A DNA stretch of 64,000 nucleotides, from the NCBI GenBank assembly GCA_052031065.1, contig JBPEXY010000261.1, positions 1-64,000 on the forward strand, in the 5' to 3' direction. Numbering within the stretch: position 1 is the first letter of the stretch; each line of letters begins with the position of its first letter. The position numbers and the translations under genes were made by a program. The notes beneath the pieces were generated by a model. It was not told the origin of the DNA and did no database searches. It saw only the letters and a program-made list of their open reading frames with translations. Shown here in pieces: positions 54,812 to 62,585 of the stretch. This stretch comes from JBPEXY01 sp052031065 (lineage in GTDB: Bacteria; Pseudomonadota; Gammaproteobacteria; Immundisolibacterales; Immundisolibacteraceae).

Positions 54812-55681
54812 TCAGGCTTTTGCCCGGGCTACAGCTTCAGTCAATGTCCGTCGGGTCAGCACGTTGACCAGATGCTTACGCTGCTTGACCGTACCACGCA
54901 TATCAGTAATGGGGGTGGCCGCTGCTTCCGCCGCATCTGCTGCTGCCTGAATCGATGCTTCAGATACCGGCTTACCGGCTAATGAATCACCCGCTTCCCT
55001 GGCAAATATTGGGGTCGGCCCTACCGCCCCCAACGCGACACGTGCAGACTCGAAAGTGCTGCCATCAGCACTCAGCACCACTGAGGAACCGACACTGGCC
55101 ACTGCGATGTCCATCTCGTTACGCGGGATAAACCGCTGGTAGCAGGCGCCACTGTTTGCCGCAGGTGCAGGAATCTGAATACTCAGCAGCAGCTCGTTAT
55201 CTGCCAGTGAAGTTTTGCCTGGCGCAACACAAACATCCTCAACGGCGACTTCACGTTCGCCGGAAGGACCGATAATTTTCGCTGTGGCACCAAGCACAAT
55301 CAGCGCAGGAATTGAATCGCCACTGGGCGCAGCATTACAGAGATTCCCGCCAATGGTGGCCCGACCCTGAGTCTGAATACCGCCGATAATCTGCGCAGCC
55401 TCAATCAGTGCAGGATAGGCTTCTACCACCGCGGGATCTTCGTAAAGCGTACGACAGGTGACACCGGCACCGAGGTCAAGGCCGGAACCGCTCAGGTTGT
55501 AGCGCTTGAACTCCGGAATCTGCTTGGCATCGACCACCAGACCTGGCGTTAGCCGGCCTACTCGCATGCCGATCAGCAGGTCGGTCCCGCCGGCCAGAAT
55601 CCGAGCATTTGACCCGTGCTCCGCCAATATCGCTACCGCATCGCCTACTGATGTCGGTGTCGCGAAATCAAAACTGTGCAT
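54812..55681 (-). CDS. Molybdenum hydroxylase, FAD-binding subunit
   Basis: FAD subunit of 289 residues (CoxM/XdhB type). The FAD loops are ILAGGTDLLIGM near 30 and TIGGNLCNAAPSGDS near 105. ATG 55681 follows GGAGGAG at eight bases and matches the family N-terminus (MHSFDFATPTSVGDAVAIL); a longer frame upstream is not supported. There is no 4Fe-4S insert. It is the first gene of the operon and lies about 160 bases downstream of the end of RHO 8 alpha on the same strand. Confidence 0.92.
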   Translation of the reverse strand: MHSFDFATPTSVGDAVAILAEHGSNARILAGGTDLLIGMRVGRLTPGLVVDAKQIPEFKRYNLSGSGLDLGAGVTCRTLYEDPAVVEAYPALIEAAQIIGGIQTQGRATIGGNLCNAAPSGDSIPALIVLGATAKIIGPSGEREVAVEDVCVAPGKTSLADNELLLSIQIPAPAANSGACYQRFIPRNEMDIAVASVGSSVVLSADGSTFESARVALGAVGPTPIFAREAGDSLAGKPVSEASIQAAADAAEAAATPITDMRGTVKQRKHLVNVLTRRTLTEAVARAKA

Positions 55682-55844
55682 AGTCGCACTCCTCCCATCT
55701 CGAGTTGTTGGAATGACCCGATCGCCATAGATGGTAAAAGGCAATCATCCTGAAAAAGGCCAGCAAGCTTATCAAAAAAGGGGGTTGCGATGTCAGTGCT
55801 CCAACCAACCTTTTTGCCAAACTTTATTTAACTGATTTTTTGGC

Positions 55845-57113
55845 TCAGCGCAGTCCCATCATGTCGGTATAGGCGTTCCAGAATCCGCGCACTGGCGATT
55901 CATCACCAAGGAAGTCACTCTCCTCAGCCACGTCAGTGCCGCCCATCTCGATTACCGCGTTGGCATCTGCATCCCTGGCAATGCCGTTCTGGGCAATTTC
56001 AATCGCCAATCCATCTTCCATGGAGACCAGCCCGGCAGGACCGATGAGATTGATCTGTTTGAGTCTCATCGCGTCAAGCTCCGCGTCGTCATCGGCATAA
56101 CCGAAAAAGGTGTAGTGCACGGTCACGCCATCGGGGCCATGGGGTTGAAACTGACGGATATTGAGTACATTGGCAATCTGCTGCAGCATCATGATCGGAA
56201 ACACATCAATGATGACCAGGTTGATGCCATCGTCCCACTCCATTTTGCCTTTCAACAGACTCATATCCTCCAGTTGGTAGGTACCTTCCTGGTAGGTATG
56301 ACCTGCCTCTTCCATACCCTGTTTTTTTGCCTGCTGATCCTCTTTACCAGCAAAGGTATAAAAACAGGTCTGCTTGCCCTCTTTCTCTACGTGGATTCGC
56401 CCCTCCTGACTGGCACGAAATAACCCGAAAGTCGCAAAAAACAGGTGCAACAGACTGGCGTGGTAACCATCACGCGGATTCTCGGCATAGAGTTTCCAGT
56501 TACCCTTCATATGCTGATGGTGTCGGCCAAGGATCTTGATCGGCCGGTTAAAGATCCGCTGCATGAATTTGGCTACGGTCGGCCCGAGATAATCCTCCAG
56601 CGGTTCGACCTCGCTACTGAAACTCACAAAAATTACACCGCAGTAACTCTCCACCCGCAGCGCTCGCGGCCGGTGCTGGCTCTGATCAAAATCGGCTGAC
56701 ATACCTCCCTTGCCGCCCAGCCCCTTTTTGAACGGCACACTCTGCAATGAACCATCCAGCCCGTAACCCCATTGGTGATAAACGCAGTAGAAACTGTCGG
56801 CATTGCCACAATTATCGTTGACGATAATCGCGTTGCGGTGGCCGCAGCGGTTGATCCAGCAGTGCATCTCCCCGTCGTCACCGCGCACCAGAACCAGCGG
56901 CGTGTCACCGACATAAACCGTTTTATAGTCACCTTTATTGGCAATTTCCACCTCAAGCCCGACAAAGTTCCAGACCTCGCCACGGAAGATTTTTTCCTGT
57001 TCCCGCCGGTAGATCTCGTCGTCGTAGAATACGCGGCCCGGCACTCGATTGACGTTCTCACCTTCTCCTGGCCATGCAAAATCCTCCAGACTGATCTTCT
57101 CAATTTGGTTCAT
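55845..57113 (-). CDS. Orphan Rieske oxygenase alpha subunit (RHO 8)
   Basis: Catalytic subunit of 422 residues with no beta gene beside it. Rieske ligands are C90, H92, C110 and H113, but the loops are altered: CGHRN in place of CxHRG and CVYHQW in place of CxYHGW. Mononuclear iron D215, H218 and H223 in AENPRDGYHASLLH are complete. It may be an alpha3-type oxygenase or use a beta subunit from another pair. ATG 57113 is six codons after an in-frame TTG and follows AGGAGG. It is transcribed toward the molybdenum hydroxylase genes, so the two could act in series. Confidence 0.88.
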   Translation of the reverse strand: MNQIEKISLEDFAWPGEGENVNRVPGRVFYDDEIYRREQEKIFRGEVWNFVGLEVEIANKGDYKTVYVGDTPLVLVRGDDGEMHCWINRCGHRNAIIVNDNCGNADSFYCVYHQWGYGLDGSLQSVPFKKGLGGKGGMSADFDQSQHRPRALRVESYCGVIFVSFSSEVEPLEDYLGPTVAKFMQRIFNRPIKILGRHHQHMKGNWKLYAENPRDGYHASLLHLFFATFGLFRASQEGRIHVEKEGKQTCFYTFAGKEDQQAKKQGMEEAGHTYQEGTYQLEDMSLLKGKMEWDDGINLVIIDVFPIMMLQQIANVLNIRQFQPHGPDGVTVHYTFFGYADDDAELDAMRLKQINLIGPAGLVSMEDGLAIEIAQNGIARDADANAVIEMGGTDVAEESDFLGDESPVRGFWNAYTDMMGLR

Positions 57114-57233
57114 CACTTCCTCCTGTCTCAAAATCTTTAATCATTAATCGGCTTTGTCCTGGTGGCTGGGGTACCTGTAGTGTCCGATTCCTCATTTATA
57201 TCCTATTATCCGCGTTAAACATTTATAGCCCAT

Positions 57234-58052
57234 TTACTCAGCATATTGATGACACTGGACGGTTTCCCAACGCGGTTCCTCAAGACAAAAAGCGGTCAAT
57301 TTGCGCCCCCAGAGGCAACCTGTATCGAGCGCGAAAAAAGCCGGGTTGTCAACTACGCCGAGGCTCGACCAGTGGCCAAAAATAACCCGCAGCCTGCGTT
57401 CCGCCAGCGCAGGATGTTCAAACCAGGGCGAGAACCCTTCGGGCTGACTCCCGGGGGGGCCTTTATAACGGACACTGTAAGAGCCATCGCTACGGCAAAA
57501 ACGCAGCCGCGTCAGATAATCGGTGATCACCCGCAGGCGATGCATGCCCGTGAGCTCTTCTGACCAGATGTCATCGGCTTCACTATACATCTCCCGATAA
57601 AAACACTCAGCGTCATCACCACTCAGTTGCTGCTCAACCTCAGCAGCGTATTGCATGGCCTCAGCCAGTGTCCAGGCTGGCGCCAAACCGGCATGGACTA
57701 GCAGGTATTTGAGGTCTTCATCAAAATGAAGCAGTGGCCTGCAGCGCAGCCAGTCAAGCAGCAGCTCTCGATCAGGAGCCTCAAGTATCGGTTGCAGGGT
57801 ATCTTTTTTATGTTGCCTGCCAATGCCTGCAGCGACCGCCAGCAAGTGCAGGTCATGATTACCCAGTACGGTAACCGCACCCGCACCAAGGTCACGCACA
57901 AAACGCAGAACTTGCAGCGACTGCGGTCCGCGATTCACCAGGTCACCGACGAACCAGAGCCGGTCGCGGTCAGAATTGAAAACGATTTTTGTTAACAGCT
58001 GCTGCAGTTCATCGAAACAGCCCTGCAGATCTCCAATCGCCCAGGTCGCCAT
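57234..58052 (-). CDS. apaH: Diadenosine tetraphosphatase ApaH
   Basis: Symmetrical Ap4A hydrolase of 272 residues that also removes NpnN caps from RNA. The calcineurin-type metal motifs are GDLQG at residues 7-11, GDLVNRGP near 36-43 and GNHD near 64-67, with a later His in LLVHAG near 118. Length and start (MATWAIGDLQGC) fit the family. It follows dtd by 37 bases on the same strand. Confidence 0.96.
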   Translation of the reverse strand: MATWAIGDLQGCFDELQQLLTKIVFNSDRDRLWFVGDLVNRGPQSLQVLRFVRDLGAGAVTVLGNHDLHLLAVAAGIGRQHKKDTLQPILEAPDRELLLDWLRCRPLLHFDEDLKYLLVHAGLAPAWTLAEAMQYAAEVEQQLSGDDAECFYREMYSEADDIWSEELTGMHRLRVITDYLTRLRFCRSDGSYSVRYKGPPGSQPEGFSPWFEHPALAERRLRVIFGHWSSLGVVDNPAFFALDTGCLWGRKLTAFCLEEPRWETVQCHQYAE

Positions 58053-58089
58053 CGGCTATAAACGCCAGCCGGATTGACTTAACCCACAG

Positions 58090-58527
58090 CTAGCCATTAA
58101 GAATGAATGTGGCAGGTCCCTCATTGGTGAGGTTGACCTGCATCTCGGCACCGAACTGGCCTGTGGCCACCAGACCATGGGTACTTCGGGCTGACTCAAC
58201 AAACTGATCATAGACCGACTCAGCGATTTGCGGCTCTGCTGCCGATTCAAACCCGGGGCGCCGACCTTGCGAAGTATCCGCCGCCAGGGTGAACTGGGGC
58301 ACGACCAACAGACCACCAGATTCATCGATAAGCGAGCGATTCATTTTGCCATCGTCATCTTCAAATATGCGGTAGTTCACCACCCGCTGAGCGAGCTTTT
58401 CCGCCTGCTCTGCGGTATCGCCCTGCTGCACACCAAGAAAGGCTACCAGACCCTGACCAATCTGACCTATCGCTATCCCGCCGACGTAGACTGCGCCATG
58501 GGAGACCCGCTGCAGCAACGCAATCAC
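58090..58527 (-). CDS. dtd: D-aminoacyl-tRNA deacylase
   Basis: Removes D-amino acids (and Gly from tRNA-Ala) from mischarged tRNA. 145 residues, standard for DTD1. The start [17 protein letters not shown], the GSVQG-like switch region replaced in part by FTLAADTSQGRRPGFESAA near 79, and the Gly-cisPro-type motif within TNEGPATFIL near 132 are all in place. Its ATG overlaps the typA stop by four bases. Confidence 0.94.
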   Translation of the reverse strand: MIALLQRVSHGAVYVGGIAIGQIGQGLVAFLGVQQGDTAEQAEKLAQRVVNYRIFEDDDGKMNRSLIDESGGLLVVPQFTLAADTSQGRRPGFESAAEPQIAESVYDQFVESARSTHGLVATGQFGAEMQVNLTNEGPATFILNG

Positions 58528-60347
58528 GGCTCCACCGCCGTGCGCGAAGCGCGCTTACGGTCGGACTCACTGAGGAAGCGCTTGCGTACCCGGATCGCAT
58601 CCGGAGTTACCTCAACCAGCTCATCGTCGGCAATAAATTCAAGTGCCTGCTCCAGCGTCATGCGGTTGACTGGCACCAGCTGAATCGCCTCATCATTTCC
58701 GGCGGCGCGGATGTTGGTCAGCTGTTTCGCCTTCATCGGATTTACCACCAGGTCGTTATCGCGGGAATTGACACCAACGACCATCCCCTCATAAATCTCA
58801 TCACCGGGTTTGATCAGCATTCTGCCACGCTCCTGCAGGTTAAACAGCGCGAAGGCGACTGCTTTTCCCTGCACGTTGGAGATCAACACACCGTTTTTCC
58901 TGCCCGACAGGTCGTTTTTGACGACCGGCGCATAACAGTCAAACACCGAGTGCATAAGGCCGGTGCCAGATGTGGTGGTTAGAAAAATGGTGCGCAACCC
59001 GATCAACCCCCGCGTCGGCACCCGATAGTCCAGACGAATTCGCCCCTGTTGGCCTGGCTCCATACCCTGTAGCTCACCGCCACGATCAGCGATCAGCTCC
59101 ATTACCGCGCCCTGAAAGTCGCTTTCAACATCGATGGTTAGCAGCTCCCACGGCTCCTGGGTAACCCCATCGATAGTCCGGTAGATGACCTGTGGCCTGG
59201 ATACCGCAAGCTCATAGCCCTCGCGGCGCATCGATTCGACCAATATAGAAAGATGCAGTTCACCACGCCCGGAAACCTGAAACACATCGGGATCGGCGCC
59301 ATCGGCAACCCGCAGCGCTATGTTGGTGATCAGCTCCCGCTGCAACCGCTCTCTTATCTGGCGGGAGGTGAGGTATTTACCCTCGCGCCCGGCAAAGGGG
59401 GATTTGTTGACTTCAAAATTCATACTCACGGTTGGCTCATCCACCGCCAGTGCTGGTAAGGGCTCAACTGCCGCAGGGTCACACAGAGTGTCGGAAATTC
59501 CCAAACCGTCAATGCCACTGACGGCGATAATATCGCCAGCCTCAGCAGCTTCAACCTCTTCCCGCTCCAGGCCGTGGAAACGCATCACCTGCAGCACTCG
59601 CGCTGAAGAACGGCTGCCATCGGGCCGAACCTGGGTTATCGCCTGATTGCGGGCGACCTTTCCCCGTTCGATTCGGCCTACGCCAATAACGCCCACGTAG
59701 CTGGAATAATCGAGTGCGCTGATACGCATCTGTAGCGGCCCATCGCTATCCTGACGGGGTGGTGACACGTGGGAGCGAATCGCCTCAACCAGCGGCTTCA
59801 TATCACCGCTGGTTGAGGTTGGATCAAGGCTCGCAAAACCCTGCAGAGCGGAGGCATAGATCACCGGAAAATCGAGCTGCTCATCACTGGCGCCGAGCGC
59901 GTCAAACAGATCGAAGGTGGCATCGAGCACCCAGTCTGGTCTGGCTCCAGGACGATCGATCTTGTTGATCACCACCAAGGGTGACAACCCCATCGCAAAA
60001 GCCTTCTCGGTGACAAAACGGGTCTGCGGCATCGGTCCTTCGACCGCATCAACCAACAGCAGCACCGAATCGACCATCGATAATACCCGTTCAACCTCGC
60101 CACCAAAATCCGCGTGGCCGGGCGTATCAACGATGTTGATGCGCAAGTCGTCCCACTCAATGGCGGTATTTTTGGAAGTGATGGTGATACCGCGCTCTCG
60201 CTCCTGATCACCACTATCCATCATCCGCTTACCCACCTGCTGATGGTCGGCAAATGTTCCCGACTGACTCAATAGACAGTCGACGAGAGTAGTTTTGCCA
60301 TGGTCAACATGGGCAATAATGGCGATATTTCTTAATGAACTGACCAC
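58524..60347 (-). CDS. typA: Ribosome-associated GTPase TypA/BipA
   Basis: Translational GTPase of 607 residues that binds the ribosome, helps 50S assembly at low temperature and affects stress responses. G1 is [10 protein letters not shown] near 12, the switch [11 protein letters not shown] near 52, G3 [12 protein letters not shown] near 73, and G4 NKIDRPGA near 127. Domains II, III, V and the TypA-specific C-terminal domain follow at normal length. It is first of three genes (typA-dtd-apaH) in tight order. Confidence 0.97.
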   Translation of the reverse strand: MVSSLRNIAIIAHVDHGKTTLVDCLLSQSGTFADHQQVGKRMMDSGDQERERGITITSKNTAIEWDDLRINIVDTPGHADFGGEVERVLSMVDSVLLLVDAVEGPMPQTRFVTEKAFAMGLSPLVVINKIDRPGARPDWVLDATFDLFDALGASDEQLDFPVIYASALQGFASLDPTSTSGDMKPLVEAIRSHVSPPRQDSDGPLQMRISALDYSSYVGVIGVGRIERGKVARNQAITQVRPDGSRSSARVLQVMRFHGLEREEVEAAEAGDIIAVSGIDGLGISDTLCDPAAVEPLPALAVDEPTVSMNFEVNKSPFAGREGKYLTSRQIRERLQRELITNIALRVADGADPDVFQVSGRGELHLSILVESMRREGYELAVSRPQVIYRTIDGVTQEPWELLTIDVESDFQGAVMELIADRGGELQGMEPGQQGRIRLDYRVPTRGLIGLRTIFLTTTSGTGLMHSVFDCYAPVVKNDLSGRKNGVLISNVQGKAVAFALFNLQERGRMLIKPGDEIYEGMVVGVNSRDNDLVVNPMKAKQLTNIRAAGNDEAIQLVPVNRMTLEQALEFIADDELVEVTPDAIRVRKRFLSESDRKRASRTAVEP

Positions 60348-60466
60348 AAAACGGCCTCGTAAACGCTGGAGTAATGGCGGTTTGCCGGGGAGGAGCGGGC
60401 GCGCATTATACAGCGCTCCACCAATTTCTATTGGGCTACTTCAACCCGAATGGGTGAACAGCTCCT

Positions 60467-60922
60467 TCAGCTTGTCAACATACCGCGGGAAGCGGAGACG
60501 GCCACGCTATTAATACGGTCGACCCATTCTGTGAACAGCACGGGTGCCCGAGCTACCCGGCGACGAGCGTAATCGAAGAACGCCATCTCCGTCACTGCAG
60601 TGGCGATAGCTTTCTCGGCGTCATCACTACACCGAATCAGTCGGTAATGAAACCGGCAACGGGCTCTGCCAGTCATCGCCAGGCCAACATTGAGCTGCAG
60701 CCGGTCAAAGAGAAAAGCTTCGGCCAGATAGTCCACCTCACTGCGGCGCATAATCAGCCCGACTCCACCGACGTCCGCTTCGTTCCAGCCACCTTCATTC
60801 AAAAGTCTCACCCGCCCCTGATGCAGGAACCCAAGAATGGCATCGTTGGCGAGATGATGGCCTATATTCAGGTCAGTAATTCTGACCTGGAGCTTTTCTT
60901 CAAGTAACAGCGGTATCTGCAT
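60467..60922 (-). CDS. 4HBT-like hot-dog thioesterase
   Basis: Small hot-dog-fold protein of about 151 residues. The motif RITDLNIGHHLANDAILGFL near residue 13 matches the acyl-CoA thioesterase (YbgC/FcbC-like) start with the conserved Asp/His/Asn positions. LIMRRSEVDYLAEAFLFDRLQLNV near 56 and RFHYRLIRCSDDAEKAIATAVTEMAFFDYARRRVARAP near 88 complete the fold. It would hydrolyse an acyl- or aryl-CoA. ATG 60922 is used; a GTG four codons earlier is possible. Stands alone upstream of typA on the same strand. Confidence 0.75.
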   Translation of the reverse strand: MQIPLLLEEKLQVRITDLNIGHHLANDAILGFLHQGRVRLLNEGGWNEADVGGVGLIMRRSEVDYLAEAFLFDRLQLNVGLAMTGRARCRFHYRLIRCSDDAEKAIATAVTEMAFFDYARRRVARAPVLFTEWVDRINSVAVSASRGMLTS

Positions 60923-61259
60923 GCCTATGGACACTCGTTCACAGCAAGGATTTTTCCGTAACGACGCAAAGGATTCTCAGACCTGGTTCGGAGTTCGGGA
61001 ATCAGTCGTTGATGACTCCTCAACATCTACTTTACGCACCTAATAATTCACATTAAGTTAAAGTGATAGTTTACGGTTTTTATTATTAGTTTTATATTTA
61101 CCACTAACGGCAAGCATACAGTAGAGAATGAAACTTGGCGCTCGCCAGCCACACAAAGGTCAACGGCAAACCCGGCGGACTGGTTAGCAGACTGGCTAAA
61201 GGGGGTGATCGGCTTTACCACGACCCCCTGAATACAGAGACAACAAAGGGAGTGAAATC
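60923..61259. other. 337-base intergenic region before pagL
   Basis: No gene is convincing here. The part around 61040-61100 is clearly AT-rich (runs of T and A near 61075-61095) compared with its surroundings and probably holds the promoter of pagL. No consensus -35/-10 pair, PhoP box or hairpin could be named with confidence. AAAGGGAG just before 61260 is the ribosome site. Confidence 0.5.
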
Positions 61260-61832
61260 ATGGTCAGGGCATTGTTAATCAATACACGATCGTACTGCGG
61301 TCTCGGACTGGCGGCATTGTTACTCACTCCCATCGCCGGCCATGCACAGATTATCGACAACAGCACGGTCAGTTATGGACAGGGCCAGGGCGACACTGAT
61401 GTCTACCGGATTGGTACCAGAAGGGCATGGCAAAAGAGCTGGTTTAGTGAAGGCAACTGGCATGTTTCCGGCTACTGGCACCTGGAACTGGGTCACTGGC
61501 ACAGTAACAAACGTGGTGCCCACGAAGATAACGCTTTCGAGATCGCAGTAACACCGGTGTTCCGACTTGAACAGAAAAATGCCGACAGCGGCAAGATCGC
61601 GCCCTATCTCGAAGCGGGAGTTGGTGCCCGTGTGATCGGCCCCACCTCTATCGGTGATCGTAGTCTTTCCTCCGTCTTCCAGATCGGCACCCACCTGGGC
61701 ACCGGTTTGCGCTTTGGCAGCAATGGCAAATATGATCTGGGCTACCGTTTCCAGCACATTTCCAATGGCGGACTGAATCACCCCAATAACGGTATTGATA
61801 TGCATACCGTGAATTTCGGCATCCACTATTAG
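61260..61832 (+). CDS. pagL: Lipid A 3-O-deacylase PagL
   Basis: Outer-membrane beta-barrel enzyme that removes the 3-O acyl chain of lipid A. The 190-residue chain has a signal peptide ending at AGHA (about residue 29). The active-site block is RFQHISNGGLNHPNNGID at 163-180: H166 and S168 align with the catalytic His and Ser of PagL; the position of the catalytic Glu (14 after the His) is Asp180 here. The C-terminal strand ends in an aromatic residue (FGIHY), as needed for outer-membrane assembly. Alternating aromatic strands fill the middle. It is followed by a metallopeptidase gene on the same strand. Confidence 0.88.
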   Translation: MVRALLINTRSYCGLGLAALLLTPIAGHAQIIDNSTVSYGQGQGDTDVYRIGTRRAWQKSWFSEGNWHVSGYWHLELGHWHSNKRGAHEDNAFEIAVTPVFRLEQKNADSGKIAPYLEAGVGARVIGPTSIGDRSLSSVFQIGTHLGTGLRFGSNGKYDLGYRFQHISNGGLNHPNNGIDMHTVNFGIHY

Positions 61833-61904
61833 TCGAGACTATAAGTGCAGGGAAGTGCAACTCGCTGATCGTATGCGTTATCAGGTCAGTTCCACCATCA
61901 AGAA

Positions 61905-62585
61905 ATGCACTGGCTGATCCTGCTCGGGCTAGCGATCGTCGTTATTGCCGGTCCCCAGTGGTGGGTCAGTCAAACCCTGAAACGTCATTCACATCCCAGA
62001 AACGACCTGGCCGGCAGTGGTGGCGAACTGGCCAGCCATCTGATTGAGCGATTAAAGCTTTCCGAGGTAACAGTCCAGGGGGACGCTCATGCGGATCATT
62101 ATAATCCGCTGGAAAAAACGGTTTGCCTCACACCAGCTATTGCTAATCAAACTTCTCTGACCGCTATTGTCGTCGCCGCCCATGAGGTTGGACACGCGCT
62201 GCAGGATGCGACCAGCTATCCACCATTACGGTTAAGAACCCGTCTGGCGCAGCTTTGTACAGCACTTGAAAAGAGCGGATCAATCCTGCTGGTAGCCATT
62301 CCAGTGGTGATGTTGATCACCCGAATTCCGCAAACTGGTGCGATGATGTTGTTATTGGTGGTGGCTTCCGTCCTTGCCGGAGTGCTGTTAAACATCGTCA
62401 CCCTACCGGTCGAATTCGATGCCAGTTTCGGCCGCGCTCTACCTATTCTCGAGCAGGGCGAGTATTTGAGTCCGGAAGATATACCCGCAGCACGGCAGAT
62501 TTTGACCGCCTGCGCACTGACCTATGTTGCGGCCTCACTGCTGAGCATGGTCAACGCCTGGCGCTGGCTACGTTATCGGCGTTGA
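61905..62585 (+). CDS. YugP-like neutral zinc metallopeptidase
   Basis: Membrane zinc peptidase of the Zn_peptidase_2 (YugP) family, 226 residues. One N-terminal helix (LILLGLAIVVIAGPQWW), the zinc motif HEVGH at residues 93-97, and further helices near 115-160 and 200-220. LPVEFDASFGRALPIL near 166 supplies the third zinc-binding region. Function in bacteria is poorly known. The 3' end overlaps the end of the convergent peptidase gene by 13 bases. Confidence 0.87.
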   Translation: MHWLILLGLAIVVIAGPQWWVSQTLKRHSHPRNDLAGSGGELASHLIERLKLSEVTVQGDAHADHYNPLEKTVCLTPAIANQTSLTAIVVAAHEVGHALQDATSYPPLRLRTRLAQLCTALEKSGSILLVAIPVVMLITRIPQTGAMMLLLVVASVLAGVLLNIVTLPVEFDASFGRALPILEQGEYLSPEDIPAARQILTACALTYVAASLLSMVNAWRWLRYRR

